Positions 28,434 to 40,574 are shown, numbered from the stretch's first letter. The stretch is DNA of 46,507 bases from Rhodospirillaceae bacterium (GCA_019752235.1 JAIEMI010000013.1:1-46507); one strand, 5' to 3'. Notes: generated by a model from the letters alone, not told the origin. Translations and numbers: made by a program.

Positions 28434-28834
28434 AAGTAGCGTTCATCACGAAGCTTTATCTGTACGTCATTGGGGTCATCGCACGGCGTAATCGTATTGT
28501 GAACGTCTGCAACAAGACTGGCTCGACCAATTTGAAGAGCCACAGATGACGGGTGACGAAGCGGCGACAATTCGGGACTTAAGAAAAACAGGTCAATTTT
28601 GGTGGTGCGGCAAACCGATGCAAGTGCTTCCTTAAATTCCGCGACCCGGTCTTCGTCAATAAGAGCGGACTGACATACGTGTATGCGAGGCTCTTTCCCG
28701 TAGGTTCGCAGCAGCGCAGCGATAGCACCGCTTAAGGTATGATTGTCCGAGTTGCTAACGTGGACGTCGGTCATTAAGCGCTTCATGCGGTCGCCTCCAA
28801 TGCGTGTGTGCAAGGAGTCCTGACTAACCTTCAT
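28424..28834 (-). CDS. Hypothetical element protein
   Basis: 136-aa ORF between composite repeats; the true start may be the internal MKRLMTDVHVSN at 28786. Confidence 0.55.
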   Translation of the reverse strand: MKVSQDSLHTRIGGDRMKRLMTDVHVSNSDNHTLSGAIAALLRTYGKEPRIHVCQSALIDEDRVAEFKEALASVCRTTKIDLFFLSPELSPLRHPSSVALQIGRASLVADVHNTITPCDDPNDVQIKLRDERYFYR

Positions 28835-28843
28835 CAGATTGGT

Positions 28844-28874
28844 GACACCAGAACTTTTCGGCTATCAACGATAA
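28844..28874. promoter_or_regulatory. Composite repeat copy B (GACACCAG-N10-CTATCAACGATAA)
   Basis: See copy A. Confidence 0.6.
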
Positions 28875-28929
28875 CCAGCATGGTTTTTTGCTATCACCTG
28901 TCATCCTCACGAGATTGTGAGGTCTGGCA

Positions 28930-30420
28930 CTAGGCGGCCTGTTTTGCCCTTCGCGCCAACTCCAAATCCGTAACGGGCTTCATGCGCAACAGACCTTCCC
29001 GCATGTATTCCGCAGACTTATCCGGCCCCGCTTTGGCCGCATCGAACGTGACCGCGCCAAAACGCCGCACGTAAGCTGCTTCAAGTGCAGCCGCATCTTT
29101 CGGCAGCTTTTCAGCGTCCGTAATATTGATGCCAGCAAGCAGCAGAATTTCATCTGTCACCTTTTGCATTGGCTCGCGCAGTCTATCCAAGTCGGTGTGG
29201 ATGTAGCCGCTGGTTACGCTGGCGCTAACGCGATGGTCCATGAGGCGACCAATGATGTCCTCCGCTACTACGCGATTGCCGAGGGTGGCGAATGTTCGGC
29301 GTAGGCCGTGGTGGGCGCATAGCTTGGCAACACCGGCAGCGCGGCGGCACCGATCAACAGGTTTGCGAAGCTCCTTGTAGTGCTGCACCGTGGTAACGCC
29401 GTCTTTCGTAAACCTCTTGGCCCATACCCAGGGCACGGTGTCTTTCCAGTCCTCAGTGGCATCGTGCATCGCCTTTCGGCGTTCCAGCAGGCGAAATAGA
29501 TAGTCCGGCATTGGAAATTCGTAATCGCGCCCCGACTTCATTTGCTCGCCTTGGTAGCGGATGGCCCTAGCGGCAAAGTCCACCTGATCCCAACGCAGTG
29601 ATAAAGCGTTCTTCTCACGCAGCGCTGTCAGCAGGATGAACTTGATAATGTCCGCCTGTATTGGCTGTTCCTTATCCACCGCACCCCAGAACGCTTCCAT
29701 TTGGTGGGGTGCGATGTGGTCATTGCGGCGCTTCTCTTTGTGCCAGAGCTTTTTGCGGGACAGCACATCAACCGGGCAGCGCGGCAGCGTTTCATCGTCA
29801 ATCACAGCCACGCGCCATAGCAGGCGGAGAGCGCGTAAGGCGTGGTTCGCCACAACGCGGCCGTCTGCGCCTTTGCGCCCAGCGGCTTTGACCTCTTTGG
29901 GAATCTCGTAAAAGCGTTGCTCTGCCAGCGCACTCGTAATGCTGCGCAACGGCAGGTCGAGCCAGGGAGCAAGGTGGCGGGTGGTATTGTCCTCTAGCTG
30001 GTCAATGGTGCGCGCTCTGGGTTTGCCGCGCTCACGGCATTCCGCGACGTGCTTTTCCATCACCTGTCGCAATGTGCGCCCGGCAAGTTGGCGTTGTTTT
30101 AGCTCTTGCTCGGGGTCGATGCCTTCATTGCCCCTGGCCAAGTATTTCACAGCCTTCACTCTGGCCTGTTCAAAGGTGAGCTCTGTGGTGCGGCCCAGGG
30201 CGATGCGCGGGCGTTTGTTCTGGCCCTTAATGCTCAGGCGGACCACGTAGGTCTTGGCCTTGGTGGTGGCTGACACCATCACCCCGAATCCCTTTAGCTC
30301 GGTGTCCCACACGATACCGGGCATGGGCTTACCCGCGTTCTTGCCGTTTTTGTAGGTAAGGCCACTTGGGGCCGGGAGGCGATTGACGACGTTGGCGTTT
30401 AGACGCTGCTTGCTCTGCAT
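28930..30420 (-). CDS. int: Tyrosine-type site-specific integrase
   Basis: DUF4102-like N-terminus; 'LTALREKNALSLRWDQVDF' (catalytic Arg region), 'HHGLRRTFATLGNRV' (HxxR), 'DHRVSASVTSGYIHTD' (catalytic Tyr). Confidence 0.93.
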   Translation of the reverse strand: MQSKQRLNANVVNRLPAPSGLTYKNGKNAGKPMPGIVWDTELKGFGVMVSATTKAKTYVVRLSIKGQNKRPRIALGRTTELTFEQARVKAVKYLARGNEGIDPEQELKQRQLAGRTLRQVMEKHVAECRERGKPRARTIDQLEDNTTRHLAPWLDLPLRSITSALAEQRFYEIPKEVKAAGRKGADGRVVANHALRALRLLWRVAVIDDETLPRCPVDVLSRKKLWHKEKRRNDHIAPHQMEAFWGAVDKEQPIQADIIKFILLTALREKNALSLRWDQVDFAARAIRYQGEQMKSGRDYEFPMPDYLFRLLERRKAMHDATEDWKDTVPWVWAKRFTKDGVTTVQHYKELRKPVDRCRRAAGVAKLCAHHGLRRTFATLGNRVVAEDIIGRLMDHRVSASVTSGYIHTDLDRLREPMQKVTDEILLLAGINITDAEKLPKDAAALEAAYVRRFGAVTFDAAKAGPDKSAEYMREGLLRMKPVTDLELARRAKQAA

Positions 30421-30436
30421 GGTGGCCCCTCGGTTC

Positions 30437-30458
30437 TATAACCAGTTTATAACCAGTT
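30437..30458 (+). repeat. 11-bp perfect tandem repeat, candidate integrase arm site (right)
   Basis: TATAACCAGTT-TATAACCAGTT, 17 bp upstream of the integrase start. Confidence 0.6.
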
Positions 30459-30606
30459 GGAGTGGCGGGCCGGGTCGCGCGGTGTCCGCCAGGGACCAAT
30501 CAATTAGGGGGTCGATGAGTCATATGGCAAGGAAAACAGTCCCTTAGTGACACCCGGTGGCACCTACGGTATCCAGGTGACTCATAGCGTGGGGTGGCTG
30601 GGGCTA

Positions 30607-30660
30607 ACTTTTAATCAGGGGGTCGGTGGTTCGAACCCACCCGGGCTCACCAACTTCTTC
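30607..30660 (+). repeat. attR (54-bp direct repeat of tRNA-Lys 3' half)
   Basis: Identical to 19811-19864. Confidence 0.95.
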
Positions 30661-30668
30661 CCCTCGCG

Positions 30669-31214
30669 CTACGGCTTACAGAGGCCGATATACACGAACC
30701 CCGTCGGCCCTTCCTGTACGAGCGCGGTTTTGAAGTAGACCCCCAGGCGGCTCTCCCACCAATCTTTAGGTTCCAAAATCAGATGCGCATTGCGGCCATC
30801 TGGGAGGTTCTTGGTCGCGGGAACCGTGGTGATGAGAAGTAAGACGCCCCACCGCGATGCGGCCCGCATGGATGCAAGAACGGCCTCTAAGTGCTCCGGT
30901 TCAATGTGCTCCATGACATCGAGCGCCGCGACCATGTCAACCGGCGTTGCAGGAAGCGTTGTCTTGCCCGGAATCGCCGGATCGTATTCTAAAACTTCCA
31001 GCTCGGGCGCGAGCTCCGCCAGAGCCCCCTTAAGCGCCCCTTTCCCGCACCCGTAATCCAAGATGGTGCGCACCTTGTTTGCCCGCGCGACCTGCGCGAT
31101 TTGCTTGGCATTGCGCGCGGCATCCGCGCCGTAATCCGCGCGGTCTTCGTGGAGCTGACGATTAAGTTCCGCGTACTCTGGCGATATCAGGTTGATCACC
31201 AACGAACCTTCCAA
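30669..31214 (-). CDS. Class I SAM-dependent methyltransferase
   Basis: 'VRTILDYGCGKGALKGALAEL' motif I, 'DMVAALDVMEHIEPEHLEAVL'. Confidence 0.85.
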   Translation of the reverse strand: MEGSLVINLISPEYAELNRQLHEDRADYGADAARNAKQIAQVARANKVRTILDYGCGKGALKGALAELAPELEVLEYDPAIPGKTTLPATPVDMVAALDVMEHIEPEHLEAVLASMRAASRWGVLLLITTVPATKNLPDGRNAHLILEPKDWWESRLGVYFKTALVQEGPTGFVYIGLCKP

Positions 31215-31341
31215 AACGACATAATTTGCGCCGCCGCCGCGTCAGCGATGACAACGTGCACGCCTTTCTATAAACTTATCAAATAGGTAATTGATAGTGA
31301 AGCGCACTATTCCCGAAGTTTAGCCGTTTCCCCACGCCTGT

Positions 31342-32370
31342 ATGACCAGGAAAAATAAGCGGTATCCAGCACCCGTGATTCAAAACGTCCCCATTAAAGA
31401 GATCTATGCAACCGGCAACGCTCACCCCATCAAGGCAACGCTCGGACCCGGTTTGACAATCTCCGCGCTGCACGTGCAATCCGGTATGGCGATCTCGCTC
31501 GGCAGCACATATGCACCTGTTGTCGATGGCAAAACCGCTCTTGAGCCGTTTATGATCATGCGCCCGTCTCAATACATCGGCGTGCTAGAGCGATCCTATG
31601 AGCCTGAGGCCGAAATCTCCGACGCCGTCATATTGGGCAGTGTGAAAAATTACTATCATTTCGTTGTCGCGCAACTTCCCGCCCTCGCGCTGCTTGCCGG
31701 CCGGCCCGATCCGGTCAGACTTGCAACAACCCCTATGCTCGGAACCTTTGATGCGTGGATGCCGAAACTACTGACGGCGTTCTCGCGCGCCCGGCCGGTG
31801 GAGCTGATGCCCATAAAGCACCACGCGGCCTATAGCGTACGAAATGTGCTGTTCCCGACCGCACAGCTCCCCAATGTCGCCGCGCACATTTGCAAGCATC
31901 TGCTTTTGCCCATGTTCCTTCACGCCGCCGGCGTGGGTGATCTCATGCGGGAACTCGGACCGCTAAAGCTTTTCGTCGTGAGACGCGGTGCTACGGATGC
32001 GCGCAACCTCATCAATCACGCCGAGGTCCAGGACTGGTACGTCCGCCGGGGTTATCAGCCGATCAACCCGGGCGAGATGACTTTAGACCAGCAGGCTATC
32101 ACGTTCGCGCGCGCCACCCACATTGTCGGACTCGAAGGCGGGGCCATGACCAACATCGCATTCGCCGTAAACGCGCAAAAAGTGTTGATGTGGGCGAGTC
32201 CCATGGTTGCCGACGAAAAATTTTTCCCGGATATTGCGCAATACTACGATTATGAATTTCTCCAGTCCTTCGGCATCGTCGAAACGCGCGGCGGCGCAGC
32301 GTATCGGGACAGCAACTACACCATCAGCCTCGATTCACTCCATGCGCAACACGCAACGGGCGGCTGGTGA
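31342..32370 (+). CDS. Glycosyltransferase family 61-like protein
   Basis: 'KNYYHFVVAQLPALALL', 'FVVRRGATDARNLINHAEV', 'TFARATHIVGLEGGAMTNIAFA' typical of GT61/DUF563. Confidence 0.8.
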   Translation: MTRKNKRYPAPVIQNVPIKEIYATGNAHPIKATLGPGLTISALHVQSGMAISLGSTYAPVVDGKTALEPFMIMRPSQYIGVLERSYEPEAEISDAVILGSVKNYYHFVVAQLPALALLAGRPDPVRLATTPMLGTFDAWMPKLLTAFSRARPVELMPIKHHAAYSVRNVLFPTAQLPNVAAHICKHLLLPMFLHAAGVGDLMRELGPLKLFVVRRGATDARNLINHAEVQDWYVRRGYQPINPGEMTLDQQAITFARATHIVGLEGGAMTNIAFAVNAQKVLMWASPMVADEKFFPDIAQYYDYEFLQSFGIVETRGGAAYRDSNYTISLDSLHAQHATGGW

Positions 32371-32377
32371 TTACATC

Positions 32378-32821
32378 CTAACCCGGCATAATCCTGATCT
32401 GCTTTTTGTCGAGACCGGCGATGTCAATGGAAAAGGAGTCGATCTCGGCGCGGGTCATGTCGCGGTATTCGCGCGGCGCCGTAAGAATCGCCCGCAGATG
32501 CGCCAAGTCTTTTTCCGCCTGGGCCTTGCGATAGTGCAGCATGCCGTAGGCCGGGTTCTGCGAGCTGCGGACCAGGGCGATCACCACCTCGCCGCCGATC
32601 TTCACCGTGTATTGAATCACCAGCGCCACGGCCCTGCCTGGACCCGTGGCGCGAAACAGCGCGATAAAGCCGATATCGATATCGCCGACGGTGGCGATGT
32701 GCGGCACCGGCGTGAGATCCTGCGCGCGCAGGTTCGGAGGCACCGCGCGCGTGGACATGAAACGCTCGATATCCCCGAAGATCAGGTGGTTGATCTGATG
32801 TTCGACCAAAGCGGCGCTCAT
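32378..32821 (-). CDS. Hypothetical protein
   Basis: Coherent ORF with ATG start overlapping the upstream GNAT stop. Confidence 0.65.
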   Translation of the reverse strand: MSAALVEHQINHLIFGDIERFMSTRAVPPNLRAQDLTPVPHIATVGDIDIGFIALFRATGPGRAVALVIQYTVKIGGEVVIALVRSSQNPAYGMLHYRKAQAEKDLAHLRAILTAPREYRDMTRAEIDSFSIDIAGLDKKQIRIMPG

Positions 32822-33381
32822 GACTCGATCTCCCTTACAAAAAGCATCAGCGCGCCGCGCCCTTGACGATCATCCTCGGACGCGGCGGCGTCTTCCGAAC
32901 TGACGCCCCGGCATTCAAAACCATTCTTCTCCAGCACGCGGATCGAACCGTAATGACGCTCGAAGGTCGTGGCGTGGACGCGTTTGACGCGCCCCGTCTC
33001 CGCCAGCCACCGCAGCAGACCGCCCACCATCTCGGTCGCATACCCCCGGCCTTCATAACCCTCGGTCATGCTGTAGCCCATGGTCACGGTGCCGTGATCG
33101 TCCGGCCGGCTCATGAAGCCGCCGGAGCCAATCAATGTGCGCGGCGTGTGCAAGAGCGCGTACCAACTCCACCAGCCGGGCGCCGCGACGCCCTTTTCCA
33201 GCTGATCGGCGAAGTATTCCTGAACGTCGGCCAAGGTCGACGGCGGCCAGCTCGCGGGAATGGCGGCCTCCAGAAGCGCTGCAAAGCGCGGGCGGTCGCT
33301 GGCGTCGGCGCGCGCCATCGCCGCCGTGGCGGCGACGACCTCAAGACGCGGCGTGGAAAAGCGCAACGGCGGCGTGTGCAT
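32818..33381 (-). CDS. GNAT family N-acetyltransferase
   Basis: 'TVTMGYSMTEGYEGRGYATEMVGGLLRW...VLEKNGFECRG'. Confidence 0.88.
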   Translation of the reverse strand: MHTPPLRFSTPRLEVVAATAAMARADASDRPRFAALLEAAIPASWPPSTLADVQEYFADQLEKGVAAPGWWSWYALLHTPRTLIGSGGFMSRPDDHGTVTMGYSMTEGYEGRGYATEMVGGLLRWLAETGRVKRVHATTFERHYGSIRVLEKNGFECRGVSSEDAAASEDDRQGRGALMLFVREIES

Positions 33382-33414
33382 GGAGCAATGGCCCAGCCGC
33401 GCCGCCGTTATGGA

Positions 33415-34092
33415 TTAGTTCTTGGGCGCGGGCTTGGCGGCCGGCGCGGCAGGCTTGGCCGTGCCGTTCTTCTCGGCATCGGCGGCGACCTGCAGGCGGA
33501 TGATGCGGTCGGGATAAGGCACCGCGCCGTTTTCGTTGGGATCTCCCTTGCGGAGCTTGTCGACGAATTCCATGCCCGACACCACTTCGCCCCAATAGGT
33601 GTACTGGCCGTCGAGGAAGTTGCTGTCGGCGGTGACGATGAAAAACTGGCTGTCGGCGCTGTTGATGTTGGCCGAACGCGCCATCGAGAGCGCGCCGCGC
33701 ACGTGTTTGCCGCTGTTGAACTCGGCGGGAATGTTCTGGCCCGAGCCGCCCGTGCCGTTGCCCTTCGGGTCGCCGGTTTGCGCCATGAAGCCTTCGATCA
33801 CACGGTGGAACACGATGCCGTCATAGAAACCCTTGCGGGCCAGTTCCTTGATGCGGGCGACGTGTTTCGGCGCCAGGTCCGGGCGAAGGTTAATGACCAC
33901 GCGGCCGGCTTCCAGATCGAGATAAAGCGTGTTTTCCAAATCCAAGTTCTTGTTCTCCTTTGGCGAGGGCGCCTGTGCGGCGCGTGCGCCGCCGGATGCG
34001 CCCCCAGATACTCCGATGATCGCGGCGGCGGCCAGGATCAAATTCCCGAAAAAGCGGCGGGAGATGGAAGCTCCGGAAAATGCGATTGTCAT
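33415..34092 (-). CDS. Peptidylprolyl isomerase (cyclophilin), exported
   Basis: 'FYDGIVFHRVIEGFMAQTGDPKGNGTGGSGQNIPAEF', 'SQFFIVT'; signal-like N-terminus. Confidence 0.93.
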   Translation of the reverse strand: MTIAFSGASISRRFFGNLILAAAAIIGVSGGASGGARAAQAPSPKENKNLDLENTLYLDLEAGRVVINLRPDLAPKHVARIKELARKGFYDGIVFHRVIEGFMAQTGDPKGNGTGGSGQNIPAEFNSGKHVRGALSMARSANINSADSQFFIVTADSNFLDGQYTYWGEVVSGMEFVDKLRKGDPNENGAVPYPDRIIRLQVAADAEKNGTAKPAAPAAKPAPKN

Positions 34093-34178
34093 GGGGCCCT
34101 ACAGATGCGGTGAAAAAAGCCGAAGAGTCATAGCCCCGGCTTTCCCGTTACACAAGCCGCACCCTGTGAAAACGGCGC

Positions 34179-34730
34179 TCAGACTTTATATTTAGCCCGC
34201 ACGCGCTTATTGATGGCCGCGGGCACGAAGGTGGAGATATCGCCGCCAAGGCGGGCGACTTCCTTCACCAGGCGAGAGGCAATGAACTGGTTGCGTTCCG
34301 AGGCCATGAGGAACAGCGTCTCAACCTTACCGTTGATCCGGGTATTCATACCCGCCATCTGGAATTCGTATTCAAAGTCCGACACGGCGCGCAGGCCCCG
34401 GATGATGAGATCGGCGCCATGATCAACGACGAAATCCATCAGCAGCGTGTCGAAGGGTACGACATCGACCTTGGTGCCGTTGAGATTGAGGTTTGCAACC
34501 TCCTGCTGGGCCATGCCCACGCGGTCCCTGAGCGAGAACAGCGGTCCCTTACCCGCATTGACGGCCACCGCCACAACCAGCTTGTCGACCACCTTCACGG
34601 CGCGGCCAATGATGTCTAAATGACCGTTGGTGATGGGATCGAACGTGCCCGGGTAGATACCGACGCGATAACGCCCTGCCTTGGCGGACGCGGCTTTGCC
34701 CGCTGCTGACGCCTGCGGCTTTTTTACCAT
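34179..34730 (-). CDS. coaD: Pantetheine-phosphate adenylyltransferase
   Basis: 'RVGIYPGTFDPITNGHLDIIGRA', 'IIRGLRAVSDFEYEFQMAGMNTRI', 'FIASRLVKEVARLGGDIS'. Confidence 0.95.
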   Translation of the reverse strand: MVKKPQASAAGKAASAKAGRYRVGIYPGTFDPITNGHLDIIGRAVKVVDKLVVAVAVNAGKGPLFSLRDRVGMAQQEVANLNLNGTKVDVVPFDTLLMDFVVDHGADLIIRGLRAVSDFEYEFQMAGMNTRINGKVETLFLMASERNQFIASRLVKEVARLGGDISTFVPAAINKRVRAKYKV

Positions 34731-34767
34731 GACTGTTCCCCTATGCCAGACAGCGCGGCTGTTTTGA

Positions 34768-37530
<2,763 letters not shown>

Positions 37531-37986
37531 CGGATCACTCGCATAAATTCATACCCACGTTAGGCCGCTTTCCGTAAAAAATGCTGCAATGCAGCAACGG
37601 AAACAGCACTCCAAAAAAAATTGCGCCGAAGCTCCCCACATGGCACCGCCATGGAACCGTAACACCCCAAAATCTAGCAGATTAGCGAGGCCGGTCATAA
37701 CGTTAGTTCAGGCTCGCCAAAGGTCGCCCTCGCGGGCCTGGATTGCGCAGTATGCACTATAATTTTATCTATAACTTATATTATACTATACAAATTTATT
37801 AATCTAAATGTTGAGGTTATTTATACGCAGGATATAGGGCGGAGAACCCGGTATTCCCCTTCCCGCATGCCCTACAGCATATCGGTGCGAGACTCGGGGC
37901 GCCCCCGTATCCCACCCCATGTATTTCTGACCGGAGGAAGAGCATCCCGCACGTCCTGATTTTGGCAATTTTTGTGCGCCGCAATA

Positions 37987-38724
37987 TCAGCGTTTGGCCT
38001 TCGTCATGAAGGTGGAAATCCGCGCCTGCATGTCTGGCCCGGTCCGGTACACCTCGCGGCCCAGTCCTTGCCCCAGCGACAGGCCATCCGTTTCCAGAAG
38101 AGCCTGTTTGTTGGCGCGATGGGTGAACCATGACTGAGCGAGAATCTCGCGGCCGAGCCCCCTCACCGCGCTGTCGAAACCCGCATCGGGGAATCTGAAA
38201 TTCGCGAGCCCCATGGCCAGGGCGGCTGCGGAGTCATAAGCGCGGCAGGTGAACATCATCTCCCGCGCCTTCGAGAGACCGACGCGGCGCGGCAGCCGCT
38301 GGGTCATGCCCCAAATCGGCGTCACCGCCCACTTGGCATGCGTGTCGGCGAATTTCGCGGACTCCGACGCGGCGATGAGGTCGCCCGCCAGGGCCAACTC
38401 CAGCGCGCCCGTGTAACAATGACCATGGACGGCCGAGATCACCACCTGCGGCAGATTGGCGAGGCGTTCGATGGTCGCGCCCTCGAACCGCAGCGACGCC
38501 TCCGTTTCCTCCGCCAGGTCGGCGAGGTCATGACCGGCCGAAAAGCATTTGCCCGCGCCGCGCACGACAACAACGCCGACGGACTCGCTTTGTGTGGCGA
38601 TGATATCCACATGCCGCCGCAGCGCCTCGAACACCGCCACATTCAGCGCGTTGAGCTTGTCGGGACGATTGAGCGTGAGGGTCGTAAGCCCGTTATCGTC
38701 CTCGCGGTCCACCAGCTCGGCCAT
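37987..38724 (-). CDS. Enoyl-CoA hydratase/isomerase family protein
   Basis: 'LTLNRPDKLNALN', 'GKCFSAGHDLADL', 'VISAVHGHCYTGALELALAGDLIAASESAKFADTHAKWAVTP'. Confidence 0.9.
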   Translation of the reverse strand: MAELVDREDDNGLTTLTLNRPDKLNALNVAVFEALRRHVDIIATQSESVGVVVVRGAGKCFSAGHDLADLAEETEASLRFEGATIERLANLPQVVISAVHGHCYTGALELALAGDLIAASESAKFADTHAKWAVTPIWGMTQRLPRRVGLSKAREMMFTCRAYDSAAALAMGLANFRFPDAGFDSAVRGLGREILAQSWFTHRANKQALLETDGLSLGQGLGREVYRTGPDMQARISTFMTKAKR

Positions 38725-38821
38725 ATTTCCCCCTCCAGCGCGTTAAACCTTGCGGACAAATGCTAGGCAGCCGCGCACCGCTCGGCTATAGCTTTTTCAC
38801 AATTTTAACGTGAGGGACACC

Positions 38822-39757
38822 ATGGCGTTGCCGGATATTTTTCGCGGGCGTTTGACGGTGCCGGTGGTCGGCGCGCCGATGTTCCTGGTGTCGCATCCGG
38901 AATTGGTGATCGCGCAATGCCAGGCCGGTATCGCCGGAAGTTTTCCCACGCTGAACGCGCGGCCGCTTGAAGTCCTCGACCAATGGCTGAAGCGCATCAC
39001 GGACACCCTGGCCGCCTCGCCCAAGGCCGCGCCCTTCGGCGTGAACCTCGTTGTGCACAAAGCCAACACGCGTCTGGCCGAGGATTTCGCGCTGACCGAA
39101 AAATACAAAGTACCCTTTGTCGTCACCTCCGTCGGCGAGCCGGGCGATCTCGTCAAGCGCGTGCACGGCTACGGCGGCATCGTGTTCCACGATGTCACCA
39201 CCGTCCGCCATGCGAAGAAAGCCATTGCCGCCGGGGTTGACGGTTTGATCCTGGTCTGCGCCGGCGCGGGCGGACACGCCGGCACCGCCTCGCCTTTCGC
39301 GCTGGTCGAGGAAGTGCGCAAGATTTTCAAAGGCGTTATCATCCTGGCCGGGGCCATTTCCACCGGCGCGCACGTCAAAGCGGCGCAGGCCATCGGCGCG
39401 GATCTGGCCTACATGGGCACGCGCATGATCGCCACCCAGGAAGCCACCGCCGACGCCGGCTATAAGCAGATGATTGTCGACAGCAGCGCCGCCGATATTG
39501 TCTACACGCCCCATTTCAGCGGCGTGCCCGCGAGCTATTTGCGCGGATCCATCGTTGCCGCGGGTCTCGACCCCGACAAAGTGCTCGGCCCGCGCGAGGG
39601 CGCTTCGCTCGGCCTTGAAGAGAAGGACGACAAAGGTCCGAAGGCCTGGCGCGACATCTGGTCGGCGGGTCAAGGCGTGGGGGCCATCGGCGACATCCCG
39701 TCCGTCGCCGATCTCGTGGCCCGTCTCAAAGCCGAGTACGACGCCGTAAAGATCTAG
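38822..39757 (+). CDS. NAD(P)H-dependent flavin oxidoreductase / nitronate monooxygenase
   Basis: 'VVGAPMFLVSHPELVIAQCQAGIAGSFPTLNAR', 'LILVCAGAGGHAGTASPFALVEE', 'MGTRMIATQEATA'. Confidence 0.92.
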   Translation: MALPDIFRGRLTVPVVGAPMFLVSHPELVIAQCQAGIAGSFPTLNARPLEVLDQWLKRITDTLAASPKAAPFGVNLVVHKANTRLAEDFALTEKYKVPFVVTSVGEPGDLVKRVHGYGGIVFHDVTTVRHAKKAIAAGVDGLILVCAGAGGHAGTASPFALVEEVRKIFKGVIILAGAISTGAHVKAAQAIGADLAYMGTRMIATQEATADAGYKQMIVDSSAADIVYTPHFSGVPASYLRGSIVAAGLDPDKVLGPREGASLGLEEKDDKGPKAWRDIWSAGQGVGAIGDIPSVADLVARLKAEYDAVKI

Positions 39758-40572
39758 GCAGCGCCCGCTTTCACTTCGTCCGTCATCACCTTGAAACTGA
39801 CCAGTGTGTTGAGGCCGAAAGTGTTGCTGATGGCGACATCGGTGGCGTCGCGGCCGCGCGCGATCAACACGCGGCCGATCCGCGGCATGTTGTTGCGCGC
39901 GTCGAACGTGTGCCACGTGTTGTCGAGATAAACCTCGAACCACCCGGCGAAATCCATCGGCCCATAAGGCGGCGGCATGCCGATGTCCCCGAGATAACCC
40001 GTGCAGTACCGCGCCGGGATTCCCATGCAGCGGCAGAACGCCACCGCGAGATGCGCATAGTCGCGGCATACGCCGACGCGTTCGTTATACGCCTCCCAGG
40101 CCGTGCGCGTGGCGCGCGCCTGCTGATAGTCGAATGTGATGTGATTGTGGACAAAGTCGCAGATGCTTTGCACCAGGCTCCATCCCGCCGGCAGCGCGCC
40201 GAACAGGCTCCATGCCGTTTCCGACAGGCGATCCGTTTCGCAGTAACGGCTGCCGAGCAAAAAGACCAAGGTCTCCTCGGGCAAATCCTGAATCATGTGC
40301 TGCCTGGCCGCCGGTGTAATGACATCGGTCCGGCCCGAATCCCTGACGACGCCGGTGCTGGCAATGCGAATTCTGCCCTGCGGCGCGACAATGCGGCTGC
40401 ACCAGTTTCCAAAAACGTCGCGATAGCTGTTGATCGGCACCGACGGGCTTGTTGTCAGGTGATCCGGCACGATGACGTCCGACGCCCGGGAATGATGGAT
40501 ATTGAGCATGAGCAGCATGGGTGTCGGCTGGGGGCAGTCGTAAACGATCTCGTAGCCGACGCGGATTTCCAT
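39754..40572 (-). CDS. Transglutaminase-like domain protein
   Basis: 'TAWEAYNERVGVCRDYAHLAVAFCRCMGIPARYCTGYLGD' Cys core, 'WHTFDARNN' His/Asp. Confidence 0.92.
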   Translation of the reverse strand: MEIRVGYEIVYDCPQPTPMLLMLNIHHSRASDVIVPDHLTTSPSVPINSYRDVFGNWCSRIVAPQGRIRIASTGVVRDSGRTDVITPAARQHMIQDLPEETLVFLLGSRYCETDRLSETAWSLFGALPAGWSLVQSICDFVHNHITFDYQQARATRTAWEAYNERVGVCRDYAHLAVAFCRCMGIPARYCTGYLGDIGMPPPYGPMDFAGWFEVYLDNTWHTFDARNNMPRIGRVLIARGRDATDVAISNTFGLNTLVSFKVMTDEVKAGAA

Positions 40573-40574
40573 AT

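Larger units (their letters stand above)
19811..30660. mobile_element. tRNA-Lys-integrated satellite-like element carrying CBASS
   Basis: Perfect 54-bp direct repeats at both ends (attL overlaps the tRNA 3' half), tyrosine integrase, AlpA-like protein, primase-helicase, terminase genes; no structural genes seen. Confidence 0.9.

Noticed and set aside
28902-28924. Hairpin CCTCACgagattGTGAGG after int as an intrinsic terminator
   Set aside because: Short stem and no T-run on the minus (transcribed) strand.
38786-40069. 427-aa minus-strand ORF
   Set aside because: Overlaps the nitronate monooxygenase gene antisense and the transglutaminase gene in another frame; composition is mirror-like.
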